From contig CM046835.1 of NCBI GenBank assembly GCA_025618425.1, positions 14,519,200 to 14,583,199 on the forward strand: a stretch of DNA of 64,000 nucleotides. The letters are read 5' to 3'. Shown here in pieces: positions 1 through 12,400 of this stretch. The position numbers and the translations under genes are program-made. Each line of letters begins with the position of its first letter. The stretch's first letter is position 1. The notes under the pieces are model-generated. The model saw only the letters and a program-made list of their open reading frames with translations, was not told the DNA's origin and did not search any database. The stretch is from Heliocidaris tuberculata. Lineage: Eukaryota; Echinodermata; Echinoidea; Camarodonta; Echinometridae.

Positions 1-80
1 ACACCCACCTGCTGCCGAAATGATAACATTTCTTTCAAGCTGAATATGCATAAGTTATCATTTCGGCAGCAGGTGGGTGT
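1..80. repeat. 27-bp perfect inverted repeat at the window edge
   Basis: Arms 1-27 and 54-80 are exact reverse complements with a 26-nt AT-rich loop. The window starts inside or at the edge, so the true arm may be longer. A short GGTTAGGGTTAG (telomere-like) run follows at 114-127. Confidence 0.88.
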
Positions 81-145
81 GTTGCCGGCTTCTTCTTGGT
101 GACCTTCTTGGTAAGGGTTAGGGTTAGAGGACCTTGTGGAGGACC

Positions 146-540
146 TCAATATGTTTTGTACACAAAATTTCATATTTTCTCCTTTATCTCTAAAGATGCT
201 GCTGTCTTTTTGTGAACTAAACATATGTTGTGTCAAATACATTTTTCCCAATGATATATCTTGAGGTAAGAAGGAGACAGGCTGCACCCTGAGAGATAAT
301 GGGGAAAATATGAAATTTTGTGTACAAAACATAATGGAGAGTTGTACTACTAAACCTATCACTTTGAAGCAAAATTGCCAATTTGAGGATTGCCATAGAA
401 AGTAAATTGAGGCTTTACAAACTTTCATAACTTTCTCATTTCGTAACCGATTTTGATGGAACTTTTTTTTAAATTGCTTCTCTCTATCCTCTCTTTTCAT
501 TAAAATTGATTTTCCCCCAGCGTTTCATTCTCCTTTAATA
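146..540. mobile_element. Foldback MITE copy A
   Basis: Segment 297-540 is closely related to 56390-56540 and its complement at 56202-56300. It also contains an internal inverted pair (about 150-185 versus 297-333, ATTTTGTGTACAAAAC). The end reads GTTTCATTCTCCTTTA, the terminal repeat of the family. Confidence 0.7.
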
Positions 541-569
541 TTTTCATTCAGTGTTTTTATTTACTTTAA

Positions 570-1235
570 TGAAAATTTTGCGCTTACTATGAAGTAAAAC
601 GCTCTTTCTGGAGAAAGATTCCCTGGAGCCCTTCCCTGTTGCACTGCCTGAGAGGGGGTTCGCCCTCATTCTTTGGTTTCATTCTCAATCAGAGTGCTCA
701 GGAAGGCCATGTTAGTGATTTTTAAGTCACTTCATGACCCTGATGCCAGGTCACCACTGATTACAGTATGTATCCTTTGAGTACCATACGCATCCCAAAT
801 TGACTTTTGCTGTGCCAATTTCCATATTTTTGATACTATCATTGGTAAGGTGGGTACAAGACTTGATATCACTGGGAACTAAATTTATACCATATTCCCT
901 CAATGGTACCAGCTGCAGAGCACAAAGTACTACCACTTAGACGGCACACAAGAAAATAAAGACAGTATTTAAGCTTCACCAGAGTACCCACTTGTGGAGG
1001 ACCTTATGGCAGGTGTCCAGATGGAAGTGTGTCAGTTTGTGTTAACTGAACAAATTGATGAAAATGGCACTAACATTTAGACCTCTACCATAGACTTCCT
1101 AAACATTCTAAATGAGACTGGTACAAAAGTATGAGGGCAAACTCCCTCTCAGACAGCGGCAACAGGGAAGGGCTCCAGGGAAAGTCTCTCCAGGAAGAGT
1201 GTTTTACTCCGTCTTCAGAGTAAATTTTTATCAAA
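570..1235. mobile_element. Putative DNA transposon or MITE with about 95-bp inverted repeats
   Basis: Bases 575-685 and the reverse complement of about 1130-1235 share most positions, including TTCCCTGGAGCCCTTCCCTG and GTAAAAC.CTCTT. No transposase recognised between them. Confidence 0.65.
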
Positions 1236-2077
1236 ATAAGCAGAAAACTGAACGAAAATAGCAGTATCATAGTCCCGTAACTACCAAGTCAATAACTACA
1301 CCCCTTGTATACATTGAATCCCCTTTTAATCCAAGGAATGCCCTGAAGACCCGGTGAAGGAATCTCTGGACAACATCCTCAAGGAAATTAAGCCATCGGA
1401 TACCAGGTATTGGCCTGCTATCTCGGAAGAGACCTCCAGAAGCATTCGGACAGTGTGCTGAAGTGTTACAAGCTTTAATCACAAAGGATTTGATTCACGC
1501 TGATCGACAAAAACAATGAATCACCAAGGGTATGAATGATTTTGAACATCACCAAATTTGGGTAACTTACTTTTTCTGTTGTTATGCAAATGAGTTGAAA
1601 TCAGAAACAGCATTCCTTTGTAGATGATAACTAAATATAATCAAGTGATGTGCAAGTAAATCCAGTTCCCCTTTCATTTTTGCGAAAAATGCAAAAAGCT
1701 CCAATTTTCCAACATGTCCTAGGGGTATGAATAATTTTCAGGACAGCTGTATGTGCCAAATTTGGGGCTTTTATCACAAAATCCACGATTGATCGGCCAT
1801 CCGCTCCACTACTTGATTGAAAACATGTAATGTAAAAAGAAGGACGACAAGACAAGTAGGGCTAACATCGCTGAAGTATTCGTGAAAGAGAGAAGCGCAA
1901 TAGCAGTTCGAACATGTACCCACGTACGTTAGCTCACTACATAATGAATGGACATTTCCTGCGCGCGGACCTTTTGAATAGTTTGCCCAGACATTTTTAA
2001 TAATTTGCCCATCGATGTGGAAATGAAGAAGCACCCACACTGAGTTACTACCCGCAATGTAAAAGGTTACCTCCATA

Positions 2078-2705
2078 ATGAGAAATTCACCCTGTTTTTG
2101 GCTGTTTTTTGCGTCAAAATGTACGAAGGATACCAGTCAATTTTGTAAGTGTGTAATACATGTATTCTAGTGTCCATATCATACTAAGATTTAAGAGTTA
2201 TAGGAGGAAAAATAACTAATGAAATGTGTCCGTATATTTTTTTACAAACACTTCAGATTTTGACAATCTGGGTAAACTATGGTCATATGACATATCATAC
2301 CTAAAAGAGCATGATTCATGCATTACCATGCGTCGTTATATACTTATCACGGTATTGGATATGTATCGAGTTTCAAGACATGCTTTTTGCTCTATATAGA
2401 GGAGATTTGGTTATAAGAAAATTTTCGTCGTGTATTAGAAATTCACCCGGCATTTGATGGCATTTTCTGTCAAAATATATAAAGGATACATATCGATTTT
2501 GTAACAAGTGTGCAATGCATGTGTTGAAGTATCTAAATAATACTGAAATCGGGATTTTAAAAGTTATCTAGAGAAAATTATCAATGTAATAAACAAAGAT
2601 GAATAAATTATTCATATTTTTGCAAAACAATCTAAAGTTTTATCTTTTTGATAATCCGTGTAGTAGTTATGAGATATGACATGGCATGAATGAAGGACTT
2701 GATTT
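2078..2705. repeat. Diverged tandem repeat, two units of about 355 bp
   Basis: Units near 2085-2330 and 2440-2705 share ordered motifs: GAAATTCACCC, TTTTGT.A..GTGTG, TGACAATC/TGATAATC, and TATGACAT. Function unknown. Confidence 0.6.
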
Positions 2706-2755
2706 ATTATTATTATTATTATAAAGCATCTTGATCTGTGCAACCGTTTCCAAAC

Positions 2756-2980
2756 GAGGCGCTATGGCCCAGCGGTAAAGCAGTGGTCTCGTAACTGGGA
2801 GGACCCGGGTTCGAAACTAAGTGGATGTGCTACTGCCCTTTGGTAAGGCATTAATCCTCATTACCAAGTCCCTCTGAAAGGAATTAAAGCCGTTGGTCCC
2901 CTGACTGCTTACTTACAAGTATACAAATGCTTTCTTAGCAGTCAGGTAAAATAAACCATCAAACCAAACCAAACCGAACT
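2756..2980 (+). mobile_element. tRNA-derived SINE
   Basis: Pol III A box TGGCCCAGCGG (2765-2775) and B box GGTTCGAAAC (2808-2817), 33 bp apart, followed by a non-tRNA body and an AAACC-repeat tail. The head does not fold as an intact tRNA gene. Preceded by an (ATT)n run. Confidence 0.8.
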
Positions 2981-3533
2981 GAAATTTAAGGTGTTGTTTG
3001 ATGGAGATTTTTGCTAATTACAGAAGATTGCCGTGTTTAGGTGTTCGTGTCAGTGTTGCCGCGACTCACTGGACTGGTTGATTGAAGTCATTAAAATAGA
3101 TGTATTATATGTACGAAAAATCAAGAGAGAGAGGAAAATATACTTATATCAAGAATTTATGAAGAGCATAAAAAGGTCCATTAAAATAATAATTTTTAAA
3201 AAAAGAAACGGTGTAAATAATCTTAAAATCAATAAATGAACACAGATAATAGGAAAATAGAGTCGCGAACGTACGTGTACCATGTCAGCAGTGTCGCCCA
3301 GACCTCTTATGTAGGAATTTTTGGCTCCGAAGAGTGATATTGTTTGGAAGAATTAAGAATACGATAGTCATGAGTTCTCAAACTATTTTTGAATATATTG
3401 TTCTTAAGTTCAAAACGAGAGCCTTGATTATGCATTAACAGCATTTATGAAGGGCACTACATTATCTAAAGCAGGAAAACAGAGGAGAATTGGTTGATTT
3501 TGGCTATTTTCTACGATGAAAACAATTAAATAC

Positions 3534-4013
3534 CTGTGGTTGTTCCTGGTGTAGTAGGTAGTGTTGTGGTCACTGGTGGTTCTGTTGGTACTGTCGTGGT
3601 CACTGGTGGTTCTATTGGTATTGTCGTGGTTTCTGGTGGTGCTGTCGTGGTCTCTGGTGGTGCTGTCGTGGTCCTTGGTTCTGGAGTACTACAGGTCACC
3701 GTGTATCTTCGGCCACAACAGAAGAACCTGACTTCATAATCACGGCAAAGTGGTGCCGAAGGATTGTTTCTACATCGGAGTCCTGTTGTCTTGTCGCATG
3801 TCACATCATCATCAGTCTCATTGGAGAAGATGTGTGTATCAGACGTCCGACATTCCACGTCTTGAGGGAAATCACAGTTATCAGGGAAACCTGGGATGTG
3901 CTGAGCATCTTCCAGTAGCTCTACTTCATCTCCTTCTTCCTCAGTTTCAAGACCAGCATTATGGTTGAACCAAGGTGACCATATGCAGTAATTGAACCAT
4001 TTTTCAACGCACA
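3534..4013 (-). CDS. Isolated mucin exon: second WxxW (CysD) domain with Thr/Pro tail
   Basis: 480-nt exon, acceptor GTCACAG, donor CAG/GTATTT, phase 1 to 1. Encodes VEKWFNYCIWSPWFNHNAGL, then NCDFPQDVECRTSDTHIF, GLRCRNNPSAPLCRDYEV and RFFCCGRRYTVTC, then about 50 residues of TTTAPPETTT-type repeats. WSPW is the W-x-x-W motif. It lies 2.2 kb beyond the stop of the main mucin on the same strand, with no other exon seen nearby. It fuses the two parts that exons 28 and 29 encode separately. It may be an alternative exon of the main gene (phase fits exon 29), an exon of a neighbouring mucin continuing left, or a relic. Confidence 0.75.
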
Positions 4014-4999
4014 CTGTGACATAGGAGATAAAAAAAAATACTTTTTAATTTTAAAGGTAGGGATTTTCAGAAAAAAAAATTGCTGAAGTCTGTTTGTTTA
4101 TTGAGTGCATTCATTGGATTACAGTTGTCGAATTCTATTCCAACAGTTTCTAACATAAAAAAAGGGAAAGGGAAATATTTTAAATTGTGGGAAGTTTCTT
4201 CGTCGATGTAGCACTGAATGATGTCAGATGTTTGATTTGAAAGAAAAAAATTCTTATTGCCAATTTATAATCCGAAACCGGCAGGTTTCATTTAGAGATT
4301 TAAAAAAAAAGATATATAATTTTGAAATCATATTCGTATTACTGTTCGTCTGTATGACCACGTGAGCGGAGTTTACAGGGGAAAAAATAAGATACCCGAC
4401 ATGTCTTTTTTCAATAATTATATTCGACTCTACTAACAGCTGCAATGAGGAGAGAAAATTTTATAAGAAAGGCAAATAATTTCCAATCGTAATGAAATAT
4501 TGGAATGGATATAAGATTAAGTGAACAGTATCATAAAAATGCCACTCGCCATGTTTCGCGATGTGACAGCACAATTTGTAGTTAATAAAATCACATTTAG
4601 GGGAGGAAAACAGATTGATATACATGGCATTCATAAAGTCATATTGAAATCATTCTGTATACAGATTACTAATTATTGCAATATTATCTACATCCAAATA
4701 TCTTTCTTTATCTCTGTCGCGCTAAATTTTTCTCTTTCCGTCTCCTCCATCTCTCTTAATCTTGTTATTGCAAAAAACTTATTTAACCAAGCATCACAAT
4801 ATACCACAAGGATAGCAATGGTGTATTTTAATCAGTTTGTTTTTATTATTTTTGTGTAATATATACTTAGGCATGCGATTTCTTATCGGATCTTGTATCC
4901 GATCAACGGATAAAATCCACACTAACATGTCAGGTGCGATAACTCTTTTTTTTTCTCTCGCTCAGAATATTTCGAAAGAAAACTCTTTCTCTGTACCTC

Positions 5000-5044
<45 letters not shown>

Positions 5045-6164
5045 ATGTTCCTGTAAAAGTACTCTGTCACCTCTTCAGTTGAATTTCAAGACCGTTTTCA
5101 CATGTCGTGAATACTTTACTTTTCAATCTCCAATGAACAAGAATTAGAATACTATCAACTTCTTACACACAGAAATTGTGTAAACAGAAATCGGTATTCA
5201 TCCATGATTCCCATCGCGAACAATAACTACCCAGGAAGTCAGCTCTATGTACAATACATTTTCATAATAGTAACTCATAACGTTTATATATACATATTAT
5301 ACTCAAATCTCTGATACACATACTTTCATATACCCCCACCCCACCCCCTCAAAAATAATAGCATTTAGTTTTAGTTTTCACATAGTACTTTTGATTCGAA
5401 ACCTTTTTGGGGAAAACTACTTAAAAAAAAAAAAAAAAAAAAAGACTGATCACTATCAACGTGTTAATAAGTATAATCCATTTAAATCTCCATCGATTTG
5501 GGGTATTACTCTAAAATGCTGAGCAGGACCCCTTCAAGTTTAGAAATTCTAAGGATATTTTGAGTCATTTGTCACATTAGATTATTAAAAGATCGCTTAT
5601 TTATGCCAAATTAAGTTTTTAATGTACCAAGATGTACGAAATAAATCAATTTAACCACTAGCACCTTCGAATCTTCATGACCATGAAATTTCCATCAGAG
5701 TGAGACTTGATTCTTTTCTCTTTACACCAAATGTAAAGCAAAATAAACTTTAAATGGATTCTTATCAAAAGAATGGACAGAATACATTATATTAAACCAA
5801 AATATATGAAAAAAAAATCAATATACAAAACAGAAGTATAAAATTTAAAAAGGTCTGAAAAGTGAATGTCGTGTTGATCTTTCCAGACGAAATTATTTCA
5901 AACTTTTTTCAACAGTTAAAAACATGATCAGACAAATAATTTCAATTCATGTACAATCACCTATGAATCATTATTGCGTATGTGATTCTGCTTCTTTTTT
6001 TTTTTTTTTCTGCTCTATACAACGGTAAAGGAATGTCTTCTTTTTTCTGTTTTTTTTATAATATTTATTATGTACTCCAAGGTATATCCAAAATATATGC
6101 TTTTATAAATGTGTCCCCTAACTATTTACGTACTACGATGAATGTATTTTTTGGTCATATTTTG
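4014..6164. other. Intergenic stretch, no gene seen
   Basis: AT-rich, with (TA)n, a poly-A run (5424-5443) and poly-T (5994-6009). I looked here for minus-strand exons that could precede the isolated WxxW exon and saw none. Confidence 0.6.
5003..5040. repeat. (TA)n microsatellite
   Basis: About 18 TA units, in the intergenic stretch between the isolated WxxW exon and the mucin 3' end. Confidence 0.95.
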
Positions 6165-6189
6165 AAATACATGTACATCATTTTGTGCG

Positions 6190-6195
6190 TTTATT
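6190..6195 (-). promoter_or_regulatory. Polyadenylation signal AATAAA of the mucin gene
   Basis: AATAAA on the minus strand, 70 nt after the TAA stop; cleavage is expected near 6165-6180. It closes a short 3'UTR. Confidence 0.7.
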
Positions 6196-6264
6196 ACTTT
6201 GTATACTGATATTGGAAAATTGGAAATAAATGTCTTTCAACTGAAACTAGTTATATGTGTAGGA

Positions 6265-6423
6265 TTAGCAGTCGATTTCGTTGCAAGTGCAAGTTTGAAT
6301 GAACGGGACATTGACTGGTATAGTCGATCCATCAGGGCATTCGAGTTCCACTACGTCTTCGATGACGCTTTCAGGTCTACAACAGGAGCAGTACTGATCC
6401 ATGATCAACTGGCCATCAATGAT
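6265..6423 (-). CDS. Mucin exon 31: CTCK cystine knot, second half and stop
   Basis: 159 nt including TAA (6267-6265). Encodes [20 protein letters not shown], then ECPDG and [12 protein letters not shown]. The CxCC and C-x-C ending match mucin/VWF CTCK domains, which dimerise through disulfides. Starts in phase 0 at acceptor TTCGCAG; the acceptor region is duplicated 60 bp upstream. Confidence 0.9.
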   Translation of the reverse strand: MIDGQLIMDQYCSCCRPESVIEDVVELECPDGSTIPVNVPFIQTCTCNEIDC

Positions 6424-9400
6424 CTGCGAACAATGAAAAATGACGAATTAGTCCAAAAGCTCATAATATGAGCCATCAATGATCTGCGAACAATGAAAAA
6501 TGACGAATTAGTCCAAAAGCTCATAGTATGAGCTGGTTTAAATTTAGTTTGCTCCATATTATGGAGCAAACTAAATTTAAACCAGTTTAAATGTATTCTC
6601 CGATAACTCTTATATACAAAGAAGATCTTTCGAAGGTGTATACGGATTATTGTTTTAGATTTGTAAACCTTATAATGATTATGGAACGCCACACTTCTAC
6701 ATCAATCGCCACCAATTCGCTTATTTTATATAATATAATTTTAGTTAATGACATTTTGTTTTTAACAACAGTAGAAAGAATTCACAAGAATCAATATGAC
6801 TCTGTAACCTTCTCAATACCATTTAAATCACACAAAATAATACCAAAATGACGTAATTTCCCGGAACAATGTAAATGTAAGAGTGAAATGAAATTGATTT
6901 GTTTTGGGGAAAAATACGGTAACTCCCACAATTAAGTTATTACAATTTTATTATGCCACACAGAAGTAAAAATATGCCCCCTCCCCAAAAGATCAATACT
7001 CAAAATAGAATGGGTAAGTGTAAAACACATCCATTCTTGTTAATAATATTTTAAATGACTTCTGTTACATAGTAATTACTATCTAATTTACCTGTGTAAA
7101 CGTATTTGAAGAGGAACATTTTCCTTGGCATTCGTTGAGATAGACCGGACCAGGTGCAGTGCAGTTATTGTATGATATGACGGTAGGTGTTTTACCCTGC
7201 ACTGGCCCACATCCACTGTAAGCAGGATAGGTGACGGCTGGCAAAGTCGGATTTTTGATAGCTGAAAGAATTAAAAGTTTTCTCAAATGTTATACTTTGT
7301 TAATACATTGCTTGATATAGTGAATTTATCTTCAAATGGCTGAATTACGTGCAGATCTATTCCAAAGCTATCAAGGAAAACAGTGGAAAATCTTTTTTAA
7401 AATGGATATCGTTTAATCATCATTCAAAGATTGATTGTCTTTGATTCTTTTCTTTACCTTAATTGTGTCCAAAGTATCTTTACTCATCAAAAACTATCCC
7501 CATTACAACCTACTGTAAATGAATTATATCCCTTTGGAAAAACGGGGTCAACTCGCTATTCATAAGGACCGCTATTCATAGAAAACCGCTATTCATTTAA
7601 TACGCGTTATGAATAGCGGTCCTTAGGAATAGTTATGAATAGTGGTCCTTATGAACGGAAGTCCTTATGAATAGCGAGGTAATTTGTCTATGGTTTGCTC
7701 GCTATGTAGAAGAACCGCTATTCATACAAAACCGCTCTTCATTTAGTCACGCGTTATGAATAGCGGTCCTTAGGAATAAGTGGTCCTTATGAATAGCAGT
7801 CCTTATGAATAGCGAGGTTACCCGGAAAAAACTACCTCCAAAGCGATTACTCACTGTCACGTCAACAGGGATAGTTGCCCGAAATATTTCTATACTAGGG
7901 AGAGTTTCCTTTTGGGTACAATTCCTGGATAAAACCACTTCTACTAACTCTGGCCATTTTACTAAATGAAATTAAATGAAATAATTGCTTAAAATGGACT
8001 CTCTTGATAATAAAACAAAAAACATGCCAACTTTGATCATTGTATTGAATTAAAAAAAAAAAAAAACATTTCGTCCCTTAATAATTACCTGAATTGGTTG
8101 TTCCAACCGACTTTGTTGTTGATGTTGTTGTGTCTGTTCCCACGGGTGTGGTTGATGGGGTAGTTGTTTTCGGCGTTGTAGGTGGAGTTATTGGAGATGT
8201 TGTGGGAAGGCAGTTTGGATCGACAGGAACGTTGCGACAACATAGAAATCTGAAATAAATCAGCGTGAAAATCAATTATCCGTGAGGGGATGAAATATCG
8301 ACTCAAATGTTTTATTCTAATAGTTGCCTAATTAATTAATTTTATTTATCTATTCATTCAGGCATGTTCATAATGTCATAATACAGATGCAGCAGATACA
8401 AAATAGAGTACACGGAGCCAGAGTATACATAATGAACACACAAAGGTGCTGCAACATAAGCTTATAAAGCTTGAGTACTTGTAACACCTAGGCATATGCC
8501 TACATTAATCATATCTCATGGATTGGTTCTTTGACTTAAAGAGAGATAAAGGAGAGAAATTTATTTACACTATATACAAAGGGAAAGCAGAAGCGGAAAA
8601 GGTAATCAGAAAGGTGAAGGGGTGCCCTAATGTTGACCAATAATATATCAAGAGTTCGATAAGAATAGTAAATAAAGTACCATATATAAAATATCGATTA
8701 CAATGTAAACCAGTGGCGGATCTACATAAGGGGAAATGCGGCCCGTGACCCCCCCCCCCCCTTTTGAAACTCAACTGGCATACCTTAAATACACAATGAA
8801 AAAAAAAATCGCTCTCGTAGCCATCTGCTAAGTATTTTTGTTTCCTTCTAGGAGAAGCTTGATTGCCTACCCCTCTAGCTCCCTACCCACTCCATCCTTG
8901 TGAAGTTTGACTTTATGTCATGTATTAAATTAAATTTCATCGCAAGACATGCGAGAAGACGAATATTTCAAAACAATGGCGTACCGCTGATCGAATGACG
9001 TTTGGGGGGCATATTTAGGATAGATGTAGGGAGATTTTTAATAACAATATCTCCAAAATTACAGTTTAGAGCATTCGGATTATTACTTTGTTTATTTATT
9101 TTATTCTATCTCGCTCTCAAGTTCATTTCAATATTTTCAAATTATTCAATTCGATAGGGGAGGAGGATGAAGGTTTTCCGGGGGGTAATTGTCCTTGGGG
9201 GTAATTGTCCTTGGGGGTAATTTTCAAGGGGGTAACTGTCTCTGAGGGTAGTTGTCCCTGGGGGTTATTTTTCGGGGGGAATTTTCCAGGGGGTATTTGT
9301 CCTTGGGGGGGGGGAGGAGTAGTTGTCCAAGGGGGTTCTATTCCGGGGGTAATTTTCCAGGGGGTAATTGTCCTTGGGGGGGGGGGGAGGTAGTTGTCAC

Positions 9401-12400
9401 GGGGGGGGGAATTTTCCAGGGTCCGCTCGCTATTCATAAGAACCGCTATTCATAGAAAACCGCTATTCATTTAACACGCGCTAGCGGTCCTTAAGAGTAG
9501 TTATGAATAGTGGTCTTTATGAATGGATGTCCTTATGAAAAGCGAGGAAAATTGTCAATGGTTTGCTCGCTATTCAGAAGGACCGCTATTCGTACAAAAC
9601 CGCTATTCATTTAGTGACGCGTTATGGATAGCGGTCCTTATGAATTATGACTAGGGAGGTTACCCCAATTTTCTAGGGGGTATTTGTCCTTGGGGGTTGT
9701 TGTCCCTGGGGGGTTATTTTCCGGGGGGGGGGGTAATTGTCCAGGGGGTAATTGTCTTGGGGGGGGGGGTTGTTTTCCATGGAGGTGGGTGATTGCAAGG
9801 GGGGGGGGGTCGTCCTAGAACCGTATATAGAGATTACGGTAATCTGTATATATAGAGTAGTACAAATAATGTGTTTGTTTTTTGTTTTTATCCGTGGCAG
9901 GTCTTTCGTACTTTTCAAATTAACTCATCAAAAATTATTCTGTTCAAGTCTTCATCATGCAATACCGTTTTATTCAACAACCAATATGAGCACTTGAACT
10001 TATTGAAATAGGAATATGCATTTACTATGAACCCAGGGTTGATGAAGGTCATGGATTGGGTCATTTTATGTTTTTCTTGAATTGAACTGAATTCTCTAGG
10101 ACCAAAAAGAATTTTATTTAATGGCCTTAACAGGTAAAAGAAGACAAATATATCATGGTTCATTTTGCGAAAGGGTAGTGGAAAGGATTATTAACATTAT
10201 TTTAATCGGAGGGGGCATGCGCATGATAGCTTTACCTGATCCTGTAATCGAAACATATGGGCTGCGCCTCGGTGAAAAGACATTCCAGACCGACATCTGT
10301 ATCACAGAACAGTGTCTGACCGAGTTCCTCAGCGCTGTAGTGGGGTGGGAACGCCGTCTCACACTGGACGTCGATTGGGGCTTCGCACACGTCGTGGTTG
10401 AGTTCTCGACAGGTGTCGATGAGCTCGTACTCACCATCGTCATCGTGAGTCAGTTTGCCGCCTGTTTGAGCCTCATCATCACACCATGATGTCCATTCAC
10501 ACACTTCCACTGTCTCACATCCACCTGTGTGTAAAACAAGAGCATTATCAATCCATTACCCGTTGCACTAAGGCTTTTGAAACAAAATTATTATTCAGAA
10601 CTCGCGACGTCAGAACATTTTACATGGGATGGGCTACAGACAGTAAAGTAATATCTATCAATTTATGCACGCCCACACGGCATTCAGCCGCTTGCTGATT
10701 GTAAGCTTCGTAAATAAATGAAATAAGCCGAATCTACACAAAATCACTTACAGCTTTGATGAAAAATATAAGAGAGAAATGGTCCTGGTATTGCACCTTT
10801 TCTTTCGGAACAAAGGATAACAACTATAAAACATAAAATATACATTATTGCTACCATGGCTAAAGCACCGATTGGTAAAGATATATCATTTGCACATATT
10901 TTATGTAATCTATAAACTATCAGAAAGGAAAGATACTATCGATTTCATTTAAATTTCTTTGGGGCGTACTGATGTTATGTCTAACCTTAACAATCTTGTT
11001 GATAGGTAACTTAAAGGCCAAATTCATATTAGACTTTAATGGTCGTATTTATTTTAACTAATCCTACAACCTATAGACATTCATTCTTCTAGTAACTTTC
11101 AAACAAGAAAGTTTATTTAAAAGATTGTCTAAGTAGAAACACAGTCACTCATTATTACAACAAAGACAAATATTAACCCGTAGAACTTCCTTTGAAAACC
11201 ATGGATAATACGAGTACAGACACTGTGAATACAAACTGATGTAAATCTGAAATCTATCAACTCTTGTCAAAATATTACCTTACTATTAACCATAAAAGGG
11301 TACTATTTGGTATCGGAACGATTGACAAGATTATATCAACGTAGTTTATGGCATGACTTTGTGCTTAACTTATTGCGATACTGATATATCATTTTTAGAT
11401 AGATGAATGGAATGTTACCTGATGTAAAATGAACAGACTTCATTAATGGCCGACGGCTGGCGTCATAGGATGATAACGACGAGATGAATGTACGATGTAA
11501 TAGCAATGGCAGTCTCGTGTAAGGTGTGAGGGAATGAACGAAATCGCGAAGGGGTGTGGAGAAATGGCAGAGAGCAAAAAAGCAAAAAGCGCATGCGTGC
11601 TTGCGACATAGACTACACCGGTCTTGTTATCGTAGTAAATTGAGTCTACTTCTTTATCAACATTAAACACATGCTCTGTCATCTGTTTTCTGATAAATGT
11701 TCTACATTCACTTTTTATTAATCATAATTTGTGTCAGTAATATCTATTTTTTCAGCGTTGGGCACCTGAAACTTTGGATTAATCTGTCAATTCATTTTAT
11801 TCAAATCCTATTATAAAAATAATGAAACGTATGAACGAAAGAGGCTTGATGCAAAGCTCTGTAATGGTTTTGATATCTTATCAAGGTACTTGAAAGAAGA
11901 TTATATTCTACATAATTTTTTATGGATACAACAAACAGGTTTCTCTAAGGACATAATTAACCGGTATCATAACTTTTCAAGAGTTAAATTTCATTTGTAT
12001 GCAATTCGGCAATATTTGCTTGAAGGGGGGACAAAGAGATGAGTACGAAATGAATCAATATTTAAACGGTGCACTTCTCGTGATACCGTATACTGTAATT
12101 CGATTCGAAAGAGAGTAAATTGATACACAACGAAATCGCTGCCGATGTTCATGGGAGCAGACATACAATGAAAGAATCATGTACTCAAAACAACATGGGC
12201 AATCATGACAATCACAATTATGAAATTGGAAAGACGAAAATACCAATGGTGCACAATACATTTTCATTTTGGTAAACAACAGTTTGGACTAGTTTATATC
12301 AACCGTGTTTTCTGTGTCACAACCCTCTCTTTATCTCACAGCCTTCTTTCATCTCATCCACACAATGACGCAATAATTACGTCTTGGACAAGAATCCATA

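Noticed and set aside
112..128. Interstitial telomere
   Set aside because: Only two to two and a half TTAGGG units; too short to mean anything.
1774..2076. 100-codon minus-strand open frame
   Set aside because: Contains several Cys but no recognisable domain and lies in repeat-rich DNA; not supportable as a gene or transposase.
2756..2830. Possible tRNA gene
   Set aside because: A and B boxes are present, but the flanks do not pair as an acceptor stem and a SINE body follows.
4521..4859. 112-codon plus-strand open frame
   Set aside because: AT-rich, no motif, no splice context; typical chance frame.
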